From: JACKIC01 sp964543795
GTDB taxonomy: Bacteria; Planctomycetota; UBA1135; UBA2386
Assembly: GCA_964543795.1 (NCBI GenBank)
Contig: CAZIZN010000005.1
Location: forward strand, 62,001 to 126,000
DNA: 64,000 bases
Direction of reading: 5' to 3'
Shown: positions 35,803-45,007 of the stretch, in pieces
Layout of the letters: the number at the start of each line of letters is the position of its first letter
How positions within the stretch are numbered: position 1 is the first letter of the stretch
Program-made: the position numbers and the translations under genes
The notes under the pieces: generated by a model
Seen by the model: only the letters and a program-made list of their open reading frames with translations
Told to the model about the DNA's origin: nothing
Databases searched by the model: none

Positions 35803-37283
35803 TTGGGGAGCCGGTTCAAGGTGTAGTAGGCGTGGCGGTGCAGCAGGGCGCCGCCGTCGCGGGATCGCAAGCCCTCGAGGTCGAACTCGTGCACGTGCCC
35901 GAGCACCAGTCCCTCGACGACCAGCCGCACGCTGCGGCCATCCACCGCCGGTTCGGCGCGCAGGACCCGCGGCGTCGTCTGGTCGACCTCGGGGCTGCCG
36001 TAGCCCTCCTGGTAGACGTGCGTGTAGCTCTGCAGCCGGTAGTTGGCGGCCGACGCGGCACTGGCGAGGTCGACCGGCTTCGTGAATCGGACCAGGAAAC
36101 CGTCGCGCTCGGCGGTGATGCGCTCGATCTCGAACGGTGTCTTCCCGGTCCATTCGAGTCGTTCGAGGCCGTGCTGGCGATTGCCGCGCACGGGCCAGCC
36201 GCGGTTGGTGCCGCCCGTCACCAGGTAGCCCCGGGGCGAGAACTCGACGGCGAGGATGCCGTTGCCGAGCCCCTCGCGGAACGGGTAGCACGCGCCTTGC
36301 CACACGCCGTCGACCAGCTCGGTCGTCGCGCGCATGACGAGGCTCAGGCTGTAGTCGCCGAGGAACAGCTGGCCGGCGAACGGCCCGAAGCGCCCCTCGC
36401 TGCGATCGACCCGGAAGGTCGTGATCGACTGGCCCATCTTGCGGTACGGGAACACGACCGCGTACGGCACCAGTTGCTCGATGCGTTCGCATTCGGTGCG
36501 CAGGCGCGACCCGCTGCGCGGCTCGACGGGCTTCTTGCCCATGCCGGAGGCGAGCGGCAGGTCGTAGGCCGCGAAGCTGATCGGGTGGCCCATGAAGCCT
36601 CCGGGTTTCAGGTGCTTCAGCGAGCACGAGCCGTTCCACGGTCCCTGGCTCTCGGCGTAGAACATGACGCCGTGCTCGTTGGGCGCCACGCCGCCGGCGC
36701 TGCGGATGCCGCTGACGATCGGGATCGAGCGACCGTCGGGCGTGATCTGGAAGGCCCAGCCGCGGAACGGCGCCCGATAGTGGTACGACTCCGACAGGCC
36801 CAGCACGACATGGACGCTGCCGTCGGGCCCGACCGGCGAGCCCCACGCGAACTCGTGGTAGTGGGCGAAGCCCCACACGTCGCTCAGGTTCTCGAAGCGA
36901 TCGGCGCGGCCGTCCCCGTCGCGGTCGGTGATGCGCGTGAGTTCGGTCTGCTGGGTGGCGTAGAAAGCGCCGTCGCGGTAGCCGAGGCCGAGCACTTCGT
37001 CGAGGCCCGTCGCGAAGGTCTGCACGCGCGGGGCGGGCCGTTCGTCGAACGCGCCGGAGACCAGCAGCAACTCGCCGCGGCGCGTGCCCACAGCGAGTCG
37101 GCCGTCGGGCAGCATGCAGAGGCTGCCGGCTTCGAGCGCCAGTTCGCGCGGCAACGGCAGATCGACGATGCGGTAGAACTCGGCCTCGGCGGGCCCCGTG
37201 CCCCAGGCATCGCCGAGCTCCTGCGCTGGACCGACCGCGGCTGCCGACAGCGCAGCGCACAGGATCCTCCGGACCGCGATCAC
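35799..37283 (-). CDS. Secreted glucose-dehydrogenase-like beta-propeller protein
   Basis: 494 residues, GTG start overlapping the cytochrome stop. Export signal RRILCAALSAAAVGPAQ. The propeller resembles the planctomycete putative membrane-bound dehydrogenase domain: LPRELALEAGSLCMLPDGRLAVGTRRGELLLV, TDRDGDGRADRFENLSD, WGFAHYHEFAWGSPVGPDGSVHVVLG, and WAFQITPDGRSIPIVSGIRSAGGVAPNEHGVMFYAESQG. No CxxCH. The C-terminal 90 residues form a beta sandwich (FLVRFTKPVDLASAASAANY). It probably donates electrons to the adjacent cytochrome; the substrate is unknown. Confidence 0.8.
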   Translation of the reverse strand: MIAVRRILCAALSAAAVGPAQELGDAWGTGPAEAEFYRIVDLPLPRELALEAGSLCMLPDGRLAVGTRRGELLLVSGAFDERPAPRVQTFATGLDEVLGLGYRDGAFYATQQTELTRITDRDGDGRADRFENLSDVWGFAHYHEFAWGSPVGPDGSVHVVLGLSESYHYRAPFRGWAFQITPDGRSIPIVSGIRSAGGVAPNEHGVMFYAESQGPWNGSCSLKHLKPGGFMGHPISFAAYDLPLASGMGKKPVEPRSGSRLRTECERIEQLVPYAVVFPYRKMGQSITTFRVDRSEGRFGPFAGQLFLGDYSLSLVMRATTELVDGVWQGACYPFREGLGNGILAVEFSPRGYLVTGGTNRGWPVRGNRQHGLERLEWTGKTPFEIERITAERDGFLVRFTKPVDLASAASAANYRLQSYTHVYQEGYGSPEVDQTTPRVLRAEPAVDGRSVRLVVEGLVLGHVHEFDLEGLRSRDGGALLHRHAYYTLNRLPK

Positions 37284-39631
37284 CTGGGCGCCTCCTGCCA
37301 CGCGTAGTCGACCACCAGCTCGGCGCGGCCGTGTTCGAGCGCGATCGCGACCAGGAGCTCTCGCTCCGCCGCGACGGTCCGGATCCGGAAGGACTTCGGC
37401 GGCAGGCGCAACCGCAGTGAGGTGCCGACCTGGACCTCGCCATCGCCGAGCAGCTCGATCCGGCCGTCGCGCGCCGCGAGGAACGTCAGCGTCCCGTCGA
37501 CTGCTCCCCTGAACTCCAGGGTGCGACGCAGCGCCGGCCGTGTCCCCGTGGGCGCGTCGGTCGGCGGCAGTTCGCGCGGGGTGTCGTGGATCGTCACGCC
37601 CGCAGCGACATAGCGGAACGTGGGCCGTTGTCTGGCATCGAGGTCGTAGCCGAGGAACTGCTGGCCCAGGTCCCGCCGCGACGCCGTGGGCCAGGGTGCA
37701 TCGGCGGAGGGCAGCACGACGAACGCCGGACCCTTGGGCAGGGTCGCCACCTGGGTGCCGAGGATGCGCGCTTCGCCGCTGCCCTGACCGCGCCAGACCG
37801 GCGACGCATCGACGAACCGACCCCACCAGATCTGGTTCAGGCCGAGGCGTTCGGCATCGAACGTCACGTTGACGCCGAGCGGATAGCCGACGCTGATGCC
37901 GCGCTTGCCGGTGTTCTGCACGCTGCGGCGCAGCAGCACCGCGTCGTCGCCGACCACGAGTTCGAGCGGCGGCCGTCGCATGCCGCTCGGCTGCCTGGTG
38001 TTGCGCCCCTGGGCCAGGTAGTGCCACATCGCGTCGATCTGCCGCTTCGTGTCGCCGCCGCCGAGTTCGGGTCGCACCGTCTTGCCGTCGGGGAAGAACT
38101 GCGGCATCAGCGTTCCCGGCTTGAACCGGAACGGGCTGCGCAGGAAGTGGGCGAACCACTCGGGGCGCAGCCGCTGCGCGGTCGAGTCGATCAGATCGAC
38201 GGCAGCCATGGTGCCGACCTTCTCGCCCGCGAAGACGTGGCAGGTGATGCAGTTCATGCCCTTGTCGCCGACCAGCTCGCGGCCGAGGTCGAGCACGGCG
38301 CGCGCTTGCTGCTCGTCGTCCGGCAACGCCGCGATCCCGAGCGGCGGCAGCTCGTCGGTGCGCGCCAGCAGCGCCGCGAGTTCCTCGGCGAACTCCGCGC
38401 CGAATCCTGGCATGCGGGTGCGCAGGTAGGGGCGGATCGACTGGCCGTGGGCGATCGTGTCCACCAGCCAGCCGCGCTGCAGCTTGCTGCCGACGCCGGA
38501 CAGGGTCGGCGGCACACGACCGTCCTCGCCGAGGCTCGGGTCGTTGCTGGTGACGAACGGTTGTCGTTCGCCGGCGATGCCGCCCAGTTCGTCGCGCTGG
38601 TGGCACGCGGTGCAGTTGCGCGAGGTCAGCAGCTGCCGGATGCGCGCCTCATCCGGCAACGGCAGGGCGATGGCGGCCATCGCCGTCCGCAGGTCCGCGC
38701 GCTGGTCGTCGGTGACTGGGTAATGGGGCCAGGGCCCGTCGCGGCCCGACAGGCAACCGGCAGTCGGATCGAGCGAGCGCAGCGGCTTCGCTGCACGGGA
38801 CGCACCGCGTTCGGCATCGGCGAGCGCATGGCACGCAGCGCAGCCACGCTCGGCGAACAGGGCGCGACCGGTGCGCACCTGCGCCGGGTCGATCGCAGCC
38901 GTCGTCGCCGGCGGCGCGTCGCCGTCGCCGGCGAGCAGATAGTGGCTCAGGTCGTGCGCTTCGCTCGGGCTGAGCCGCAGATCGGGCATGCGCGCGGCGG
39001 GTCGCGCGTCGTGCGGCGCCAGCAGGAAGCTGCGCAGCGAAGCGAGCACGTACTTGGTGTGCAGGCGGCCCAGGGGCTCGGCAGGCAGGGGCAGTTCGGC
39101 GCCCGCAGCGTCGCGGGGGGCGTGGCAGGCGACACAGCCGATCGTGTGGAACAGGTCCCGGCCCCGTGCCGCGGCGGCCGGATCCACCGGCTCGACGTTC
39201 GCGATCGGCGGGGCCAGCGAGCGCAGGTAGTGGGCAAGAGCCGCGGCCGCCGCACGCCGCGCCGCCGGCTCGCGGTCCCGCAGCAGGTCGGGCATGCGGG
39301 TGCCGGGTTCGGTCGTCAGCGGTGCTTCGAGGAAGCGTTCGAGGTGATCGGCCTGCACCCGGCTGCCGACGGTGGCGAGATCCGGACCGCGGGGAACTTC
39401 GACCGCGGCTTCGTCGGGACCCTGGGCGTGGCAGGCGACGCAGCCGAGTTCGCCGAGCAGCACCATGCCGCGCACCCGGGCGTCGAGGCCGGGGTGGGGG
39501 GGCCGGTCCGGCGTGGCCGTCGCCAGCCCGGCGACCACCGGCGGTGCCGGCGGCGGGTCCGACCGGTGTTCGGTGCAGCCGGGCAGCAGGGCCGCCGCGA
39601 CCAGTGCAGCCAGGATCCGGGCGGCGTTCAT
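37280..39631 (-). CDS. Five-haem c-type cytochrome lipoprotein
   Basis: 783 residues, lipobox LLPGC (C19). Five CxxCH sites: C64-H68, C166-H170, C264-H268, C340-H344, C461-H465. Matching methionine segments (RMPDL twice, RMPGF, LMPQF) supply probable distal ligands. From about 560 a beta-rich, haem-free domain (VVGDDAVLLRRSVQNTG, RTLEFRGAVDGTLTFLAARDGRIELLGDGEVQVG) follows. It heads a coupled operon with the propeller, ThuA and serine dehydratase genes. Periplasmic electron transfer is likely. Confidence 0.89.
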   Translation of the reverse strand: MNAARILAALVAAALLPGCTEHRSDPPPAPPVVAGLATATPDRPPHPGLDARVRGMVLLGELGCVACHAQGPDEAAVEVPRGPDLATVGSRVQADHLERFLEAPLTTEPGTRMPDLLRDREPAARRAAAAALAHYLRSLAPPIANVEPVDPAAAARGRDLFHTIGCVACHAPRDAAGAELPLPAEPLGRLHTKYVLASLRSFLLAPHDARPAARMPDLRLSPSEAHDLSHYLLAGDGDAPPATTAAIDPAQVRTGRALFAERGCAACHALADAERGASRAAKPLRSLDPTAGCLSGRDGPWPHYPVTDDQRADLRTAMAAIALPLPDEARIRQLLTSRNCTACHQRDELGGIAGERQPFVTSNDPSLGEDGRVPPTLSGVGSKLQRGWLVDTIAHGQSIRPYLRTRMPGFGAEFAEELAALLARTDELPPLGIAALPDDEQQARAVLDLGRELVGDKGMNCITCHVFAGEKVGTMAAVDLIDSTAQRLRPEWFAHFLRSPFRFKPGTLMPQFFPDGKTVRPELGGGDTKRQIDAMWHYLAQGRNTRQPSGMRRPPLELVVGDDAVLLRRSVQNTGKRGISVGYPLGVNVTFDAERLGLNQIWWGRFVDASPVWRGQGSGEARILGTQVATLPKGPAFVVLPSADAPWPTASRRDLGQQFLGYDLDARQRPTFRYVAAGVTIHDTPRELPPTDAPTGTRPALRRTLEFRGAVDGTLTFLAARDGRIELLGDGEVQVGTSLRLRLPPKSFRIRTVAAERELLVAIALEHGRAELVVDYAWQEAPR

Positions 39632-39771
39632 GGCGGCGCGCGAGCCTATGCGACCCGACGATCCGCATGCCAGTCGGATCTCGAACGCACGGGCCGCTTC
39701 GTGCCCGGCTGGGATTCCTGCGCCATTCCGGTCACGAACGGCGCTCGCGGCGGATGAACCCTCCAGACGCC

Positions 39772-40710
39772 ATGAACCCACTGTCCTTCGCGCCGCTTCT
39801 GTCCCTCCTGTTCGCCGCGACCGCTGTCGCCCAGACCTGGACGCTGCCCATGGATCCGCGCTCGACGTTCCTGCGCGTCGAGAACGACCCGGCCCAGCCA
39901 CCGCTGGTGGTCGACCTGACCAACCTGGGCGTCGCCCCCGGCACCTGGTTGGAGATCGGCACCAGCGGCGCCTACTGCTACAGGGGTGGGGTGCCGGACA
40001 CCTACCGGTACCTGGTCGCGGTGTTCAGCAGCAGCAACCAGCTGCTGGCGAGCGGTCTCCAGCAACGCGTGCCCGGAGCCATCGCGGCGGGTCCGGCGTA
40101 CGGCAGTGGCTTTACCTACTGGGGCAGCCACCCGACGGACATCGTGGAGGACTTCGTGTGCAGCCGCGACCTCTGGGACGAGCGCATCCAGATCCAGGTC
40201 CCGGTCGGCGCGACGCATCTGTTCCTCGGCGCGCTGGACTCCTACTACGGCGACAACTTCGATCCCAACCAGGACTACGTGGCCGTGATCCGACGCGTCG
40301 CGGCCCCTTCGCTGCCGGGAACGGGCGAGCATCTGCAATTGCTCGGCAGCGCGGTAGGCCAGCCGGTGGCCGTGCCAGACGTGCACCCGGCGCCAGGCGG
40401 CTCGACGATCCGAGCCGAACTGCGCTACCCGATGGGCTACGTCGATGGTTCGCTCTACTTGCTCGCGGCCGAGTTGGTCGGCACGAACAGTCCGGTGCCG
40501 CAACCGTTGCCGCGCCTGTGGCTCGGCAATCCGGCCGTCGTGGCCGTAGGCGCGCTGCCCGGCACCCCTGGCTGGAGCGCGACGTTCCAGTTGCCGGTGC
40601 CGCCGGGGCTCGCGGGACTCAGCGTGCTCGTGCAAGGTGGTGCGATCACGCCGCAGGCACGGAACGGCAGCTACCTGACCACGAACGTGCAGCGATTCGA
40701 TCTGCAGTAG
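39772..40710 (+). CDS. Secreted protein, possible PA-IL-like lectin fold
   Basis: 312 residues. Signal peptide MNPLSFAPLLSLLFAATAVAQ; ATG 39754 would add six residues. Residues about 40-150 (VVDLTNLGVAPGTWLEIGTSGAYCYRGG ... YLVAVFSSSNQLL) resemble calcium-dependent galactose-binding PA-IL-like domains. The last 110 residues form an uncharacterised beta domain ending WSATFQLPVPPGLAGLSVLVQGGAI, typical of planctomycete exported proteins. Divergent from the cytochrome operon. Function unknown. Confidence 0.68.
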   Translation: MNPLSFAPLLSLLFAATAVAQTWTLPMDPRSTFLRVENDPAQPPLVVDLTNLGVAPGTWLEIGTSGAYCYRGGVPDTYRYLVAVFSSSNQLLASGLQQRVPGAIAAGPAYGSGFTYWGSHPTDIVEDFVCSRDLWDERIQIQVPVGATHLFLGALDSYYGDNFDPNQDYVAVIRRVAAPSLPGTGEHLQLLGSAVGQPVAVPDVHPAPGGSTIRAELRYPMGYVDGSLYLLAAELVGTNSPVPQPLPRLWLGNPAVVAVGALPGTPGWSATFQLPVPPGLAGLSVLVQGGAITPQARNGSYLTTNVQRFDLQ

Positions 40711-40714
40711 GGCC

Positions 40715-40740
40715 CGCGAGGCTCGTCGGAGCCGATCGCG
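40715..40740. terminator. Stem-loop after the secreted-protein gene
   Basis: CGCGAGGCTC, loop GTCG, GAGCC, a two-base bulge, then TCGCG: a ten-bp stem within 30 bases of the stop. The rest of the gap to 40936 shows no gene. Confidence 0.45.
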
Positions 40741-40936
40741 ACAAGACGGTTGGAGAGCTTGGACGGCCCCGCCGGCGGCCTGGAATCGCGGTGCCGATCT
40801 TCCCGCAGTTCGGATCGCGACCACTGCGTGGATCGGTTCGAGGTTCGTCGTGTCGTCGGCGCGGACTTGAAGAACCGCCGGCGCGCCGCCCATTCCGGAA
40901 CTCGTTCGACGGCGCCGCTCGCGCACCGCGGCCGGC

Positions 40937-41572
40937 CTAGGCGGTCCTTTCCGCGTCCTCGTCGTCGGCCTCCTCGTCGTCCGCGGCTGCCGCGAGTTCG
41001 CGCTCGATCTCCTCGGCCGGCACCTCGCCTTCCGGCGGCAGTTCGTCGGCGGACATCGCCGCCAGCACATCCTGCGCGCGGCCCAACTCGGTCGACACGA
41101 CCACGACCCGCGACACGAAGTACTCGCCGCCGCGGACCCGCGGATGGACTTCGACCTTCGCGAGCGCGGCGATGCCTCGTTCGCGGAGCCGCCTCGCCAG
41201 GTCCTCCGCCTCGGCGGCGCTGCCGCACTCGGCCAGCGGCACGAGATGCGATTCGAACGCCGATGCCTGGCGCGCGCCGCGCGCGGCCGCGGCCTCGCGC
41301 CGCGGCCAGCCGATCCAGGCGAAGAGCACGAAGAACAGGAGCGCGCCGCCGACGATCTGCCAGGTTTCGGCGGACGTGGTCCCTTGCGTCGGCTCGGCCG
41401 CCGCGAACGACAGCGCGACGACAGGCCGCGAGAGCGGGGTCGAGGACGCTGCGGATCGTCCGGTCCGATCGCCCGGCCGTTCGCGAGCCGCGGCGCACGG
41501 CGGCCGCGGTGGACCGGCCGCCGGGGGCGCCGGCACTCGACCGCGGGTGCTGTGCCGGTGGCCCTGGTACAT
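40937..41572 (-). CDS. Membrane-anchored DUF2007-like protein
   Basis: Up to 211 residues. The start is uncertain because residues before about 65 are Arg/Pro-rich and may be untranslated; ATG 41572 is used here. A single helix, IVGGALLFFVLFAWIGW, is followed by LVPLAECGSAAEAEDLARRLRERGIAALAKVEVHPRVRGGEYFVSRVVVV, a ferredoxin-like DUF2007/SPOR-type repeat that probably faces the cytoplasm. An acidic tail (EEADDEDAE) ends it. Function unknown. Confidence 0.58.
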   Translation of the reverse strand: MYQGHRHSTRGRVPAPPAAGPPRPPCAAARERPGDRTGRSAASSTPLSRPVVALSFAAAEPTQGTTSAETWQIVGGALLFFVLFAWIGWPRREAAAARGARQASAFESHLVPLAECGSAAEAEDLARRLRERGIAALAKVEVHPRVRGGEYFVSRVVVVSTELGRAQDVLAAMSADELPPEGEVPAEEIERELAAAADDEEADDEDAERTA

Positions 41573-41660
41573 GCCGGCGATTCTGCGGTGCGCCGCGAGT
41601 GCGATCCATTCCATCCTCGCGCCTGTCGTACCGCGGTGGCGGACCGCGAGTCGCACCCCG

Positions 41661-41666
41661 TATGGT
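41661..41666 (+). promoter_or_regulatory. TATGGT -10 element for the 5-formyl-THF cyclo-ligase gene
   Basis: Eight bases before ATG 41675 with no Shine-Dalgarno in between. The -35 is not obvious. Confidence 0.35.
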
Positions 41667-41674
41667 CTCTGCCG

Positions 41675-42355
41675 ATGGTCGACGGTTCGGACTGGGCCCA
41701 GGTGCGGGCGTGGCGCAAGGTCGAACGGCAGCGGCTGGTGGCGGTGCGCAGCGAGGTCGGTGTGGCGGCGCGGGCGGCGGTCCAGGCCAACGTCGCGGCG
41801 GTGCTCGCGACCGTGATCGCAGCCTTCGCCGAGCGGGGCGAACGCGCAGCGATCGCGTTCTATTGGCCGATCAAGGGCGAGATCGCATTGTTCGGGGCGA
41901 TGCAGCGCGCGCTGGCGCTCGGCGCCTCGGCCGCGCTGCCGTTCATCCCCGGGGCCGGTAGCGCCTTGCAGTTCCGCCGGTGGGCGAAGCGCACGCGGAT
42001 GGTGCGCGGCATCTGGGACATCCCGACGCCCGAGGTCGACGAACGGCTCGTGCCGAACGTGCTGCTCGTGCCGGTCGTGGGCTTCGACGCGGCGGGGCAC
42101 CGGCTCGGCAACGGCGGCGGCTTCTACGATCGCACGCTCGCGGCGCTGCCGGCGACGACGCTGCGCTTGGGCATCGGCTTCCAGTGCCTGCGCCTGCCGT
42201 CGATCCACCCGCAACCGCACGACGTGCCGATGGACCTCGTCATCACGGAGGCCGAACCGGACCTCGCGGCCCTGCGGGCCCGGGCCGCGGCGCGGCCGAG
42301 CGCTTCGCCGCCGTGCGCGCTCGGCGAACTGCCCCGCGACCTGCGCGGTTTCTGA
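41675..42355 (+). CDS. 5-formyltetrahydrofolate cyclo-ligase
   Basis: 226 residues. FYWPIKGEIALFGAM, ALPFIPGAGSALQFRRW, WDIPTPEVDERLVPNVLLVPVVGFDAAGHRLGNGGGFYDRTLA and PMDLVITEAEPD are the family blocks, with the Mg-ATP loop at GNGGGFYDR. It converts 5-formyl-THF to 5,10-methenyl-THF with ATP, salvaging the one-carbon pool. Start ATG 41675 follows TATGGT by eight bases. Convergent with the Uma2 gene. Confidence 0.9.
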   Translation: MVDGSDWAQVRAWRKVERQRLVAVRSEVGVAARAAVQANVAAVLATVIAAFAERGERAAIAFYWPIKGEIALFGAMQRALALGASAALPFIPGAGSALQFRRWAKRTRMVRGIWDIPTPEVDERLVPNVLLVPVVGFDAAGHRLGNGGGFYDRTLAALPATTLRLGIGFQCLRLPSIHPQPHDVPMDLVITEAEPDLAALRARAAARPSASPPCALGELPRDLRGF

Positions 42356-42420
42356 CGAACGACGGGCGGGTGGTGCTGAGCAGGACGCTGCCCTGCGGTG
42401 ATCGCCGCGCGACGCCGACG

Positions 42421-43122
42421 TCACGTGCGGAGTTCGCCGCCCGCACGAAGTCGTTCCACGAGTGCTCTGTGCTCCGGCGTGCCGATCGCGTCGACGATCG
42501 AGGCTTCGAGTTCCGAGAGGTCCTCGCGCAGCAGCGCCGCGACGTCCAGGCACAGTCCGGGGAACACTCGGCTGTGCAGGCGTCCTTGCGCATCCGGCGG
42601 TTGGCGCACGAACGAACCGCGGTCGAGCACGAACCAGTCGACCTCGCCGTCCTCGGCGCGGTGCACGAGGTACTCGCGCACGCCGTTGCGGCGGTAGACG
42701 TCGAGCTTCTGGTGCAGGTCGCAGCTCGTCGAACTGGCCGCCACTTCGGCGACGAACTCGGGCGCGCCCTGTACGTAGCCATCCGCATCGATGCGCGACT
42801 GGCCGCCGGCGCGCGCCGGCAGCCGCAGCAACAGATCCGGCTGTGGCTCGTTGTCGAAGTCGAGGCGCACCGTCGAGTTGCCTCCGACGTCCACGCCGGG
42901 AGTCCGGCGCTGGTAGAAGACGAGCCACGCCCGCAAGGCGTTCTCGGGTCGCGAGTGTTGCACGTGCCGGACGGGCGATCCCATGTAGACGACCCCCTCG
43001 ATGAGTTCGGCCTTCTTCACGTCCGGCATCGCGGCATAGCGCCGCTCGAACTCGTCGCGCGTCAGCTTGTCGCCGGCGTGCAACGCGGGAACTCGGGGAG
43101 ACGACGCCATGAGATCGGCCAT
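42421..43122 (-). CDS. Uma2-family putative endonuclease
   Basis: 233 residues from ATG 43122. The PD-(D/E)XK core is NEPQPDLLLRLP (Asp), APEFVAEVAAS (Glu), then DLHQKLDVYRRNGVREYLV (Lys/helix). KKAELIEGVVYMGSPVRHVQHSR is the usual N-terminal block. Uma2 proteins are abundant in cyanobacteria and planctomycetes as restriction-endonuclease-like proteins of unknown role, sometimes transposon-linked. No insertion-sequence features surround this one. Confidence 0.85.
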   Translation of the reverse strand: MADLMASSPRVPALHAGDKLTRDEFERRYAAMPDVKKAELIEGVVYMGSPVRHVQHSRPENALRAWLVFYQRRTPGVDVGGNSTVRLDFDNEPQPDLLLRLPARAGGQSRIDADGYVQGAPEFVAEVAASSTSCDLHQKLDVYRRNGVREYLVHRAEDGEVDWFVLDRGSFVRQPPDAQGRLHSRVFPGLCLDVAALLREDLSELEASIVDAIGTPEHRALVERLRAGGELRT

Positions 43123-43252
43123 GCGGGCAATGGCATGGCAACCGCGAGAAACTAACAGATTCCGAAGTCGAGTCGTCGATGGGCCGGCCTCGGACCACCG
43201 CGACATCGGGTCCGTTCGATGCGAAGATCACGCGGAGCCAGTGAGTGGTCCG

Positions 43253-44758
43253 ATGCGCACGTCCAGCATGATCCGGCTCGCGGCGATCGTCGCCGCGATC
43301 GGGGCGCTCGTATGGTGGGCGCGGTCCACGTCGCCGGACCCGGCGGTGTTCCGAGAGGAGCCAGAGCATCCGGCGTCGGGCGAAGCGGCTTCGCCGGCTG
43401 CAACGGCGGTCGGCGTAGCGCCACGAGCGCTCGTCGACGCTGGCTGGCCGGACGACGTGCCCGGCTCCCGCGTGGAACTGCATTGGGACGATCCGGTGGC
43501 GGTGCCGGCGCGGGTCGTCTTGCGGTGGGGTTCCGAGCAGGTGTCGTTGCGCGAGGACGCACCGCGCATCTGGGGCTGTGCGGCGCCCGATCCGCTGCCC
43601 GAGGGGGCGTCCTTCTCGGTCGAGGTCACCGACGGTGTCCGCGTCGAGATCCACGGTTTGGAGCGGCGCTCCGTGCGCGTGGAGCCTTGGGCGGGCGCCC
43701 TGCGCGCGAACCTCGTCGGCGCCGCGGCCTCCGACGTCTGGCACGTGTCGTTCGAGCCTGTCGTCGCCGGTCGGGTGGTGGCGGCCACCGACCTGCCGAT
43801 CCCGGTGCAGGGCGCCCGCGCAACCGCCAGGTGCACGGCCCACAACGTCTCCGGACTCGCGCCCGACGCGGTCGCATCGCTGGTGGTCCCGATCGGCAGT
43901 GTCTGGGCGATGAACGCCTCCTGCCCGGGTTGGTCCGTCGCGCCGCGGCATGCCCAGGCCCACGCTCCCAGCACGACGACGATCCTCGTCGAGCGACCGC
44001 AGCCGCGCATCCGCGTGCACGCTCCCGAGGGTTCCCAGGTGGTCCTCTACGTCGGCGATCTCTCGCGCCCGCTCGTGCACGCGGCGGCACGGCGCGCCAC
44101 CGCGCGGGGCGTGGACTTCTTCACCCTGGGCGATGGCGAGCCACTGCCCGTCGACAGCGATGCCAGGGTAGTCGTCGCGTTCGCGTCGGGTTCGCTCGGG
44201 TCCTTCGACCTGCGAACGGACGCGAGCGGCAATGCCGAGGTCTTCGCGAGCGAGGCGGTCGCGCAGGCGCCGTGGCAGGTCGATTGGGACGGCGGCGACG
44301 TGGCTGCGGTGCACGTGCTGCACGACTCCGTGTGGCACGAGGCGCTGCCGTTCGCGGACGTGGCCGACGCGGGGCATCGCTTCGCGGACTGCTGGCAACT
44401 GCTCGCACGTCGATTGTCGATCGCCACGCTCGACGAGCGGGCGTTGCGATGCCTCGTCGTCGCGGCCGACGGGCGAGTCGGCGAGATCGATCGGCCGGTC
44501 GCCGGAGCCACCGCGGTGCGTTGGTTGCCGAGTCGGGTCGCCCCGATCGCCGCGGACCGACTCGGCGCGCCGACGACCGAAGTCGCGTGGCAACTGCAGG
44601 CCGAGGTCGGCGGACAATGGCTGCGCCTGTTGCACGGTCGCGTCACGGTGGGAGAACTCGCGGCGATGCGTGTGCACGATGTCGATGGACTTCCCATGCG
44701 TCTCCTGACCCGCGCCCCCGGCGAGAAGGGCCGCGAACTGCTGTCGCCCTTCCGCTGA
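43253..44758 (+). CDS. Membrane-anchored extracytoplasmic beta-rich protein, unknown function
   Basis: 501 residues from ATG 43253 (an upstream GTG at 43241 and ATG 43268 are alternatives). One N-terminal helix, MIRLAAIVAAIGALVWWA, anchors a long beta-rich region with repeated short strands (RVELHWDDPVAVPARVVLRWG, VRVEPWAGALRANLVGAAASDVWHVSFEPVVAGRVV, RIRVHAPEGSQVVLYVGDLSR), which suggests stacked beta-sandwich modules. No catalytic motif is recognised. Divergent from Uma2. Confidence 0.66.
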   Translation: MRTSSMIRLAAIVAAIGALVWWARSTSPDPAVFREEPEHPASGEAASPAATAVGVAPRALVDAGWPDDVPGSRVELHWDDPVAVPARVVLRWGSEQVSLREDAPRIWGCAAPDPLPEGASFSVEVTDGVRVEIHGLERRSVRVEPWAGALRANLVGAAASDVWHVSFEPVVAGRVVAATDLPIPVQGARATARCTAHNVSGLAPDAVASLVVPIGSVWAMNASCPGWSVAPRHAQAHAPSTTTILVERPQPRIRVHAPEGSQVVLYVGDLSRPLVHAAARRATARGVDFFTLGDGEPLPVDSDARVVVAFASGSLGSFDLRTDASGNAEVFASEAVAQAPWQVDWDGGDVAAVHVLHDSVWHEALPFADVADAGHRFADCWQLLARRLSIATLDERALRCLVVAADGRVGEIDRPVAGATAVRWLPSRVAPIAADRLGAPTTEVAWQLQAEVGGQWLRLLHGRVTVGELAAMRVHDVDGLPMRLLTRAPGEKGRELLSPFR

Positions 44759-44778
44759 AGGAACCTCGGGATACATGG

Positions 44779-44802
44779 GTACCGAACCGGGTTCGATCCA
44801 CC
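44779..44802. repeat. Single copy of the dispersed CGAACC-N-GGTTCG element
   Basis: Begins GTACC, dyad core CGAACCGGGTTCG, then ATCCACC. Lies 20 bases after one stop in the 249-base gap between two convergent genes. No gene is seen in the rest of the gap. Confidence 0.72.
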
Positions 44803-45007
44803 GCTACCTCGCCACCGCGTCGCCGAGCGACCGGTGGGGGTGCACACGGACCGGGCGCGCCTGCGTCGATCGACCACGTGCGGCGAGACGCGGCGTGTGC
44901 AAGCTCGAGGGGCGAGCCACGGTGCGGGAGGGCGAGACGGGGCGGCTGGGGCTCGCGATCGACATGGTCCGGCCGCGCAGCGTCGCGGCACACGACCCAA
45001 GGCGCCG

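Noticed and set aside
42421..43122. Transposon around the Uma2 gene
   Set aside because: No inverted repeats, target duplications or transposase were seen nearby.
44779..44802. tRNA T-loop-like GGTTCGATCC within the repeat
   Set aside because: No cloverleaf, anticodon arm or acceptor stem around it; the same core recurs as a dispersed repeat.
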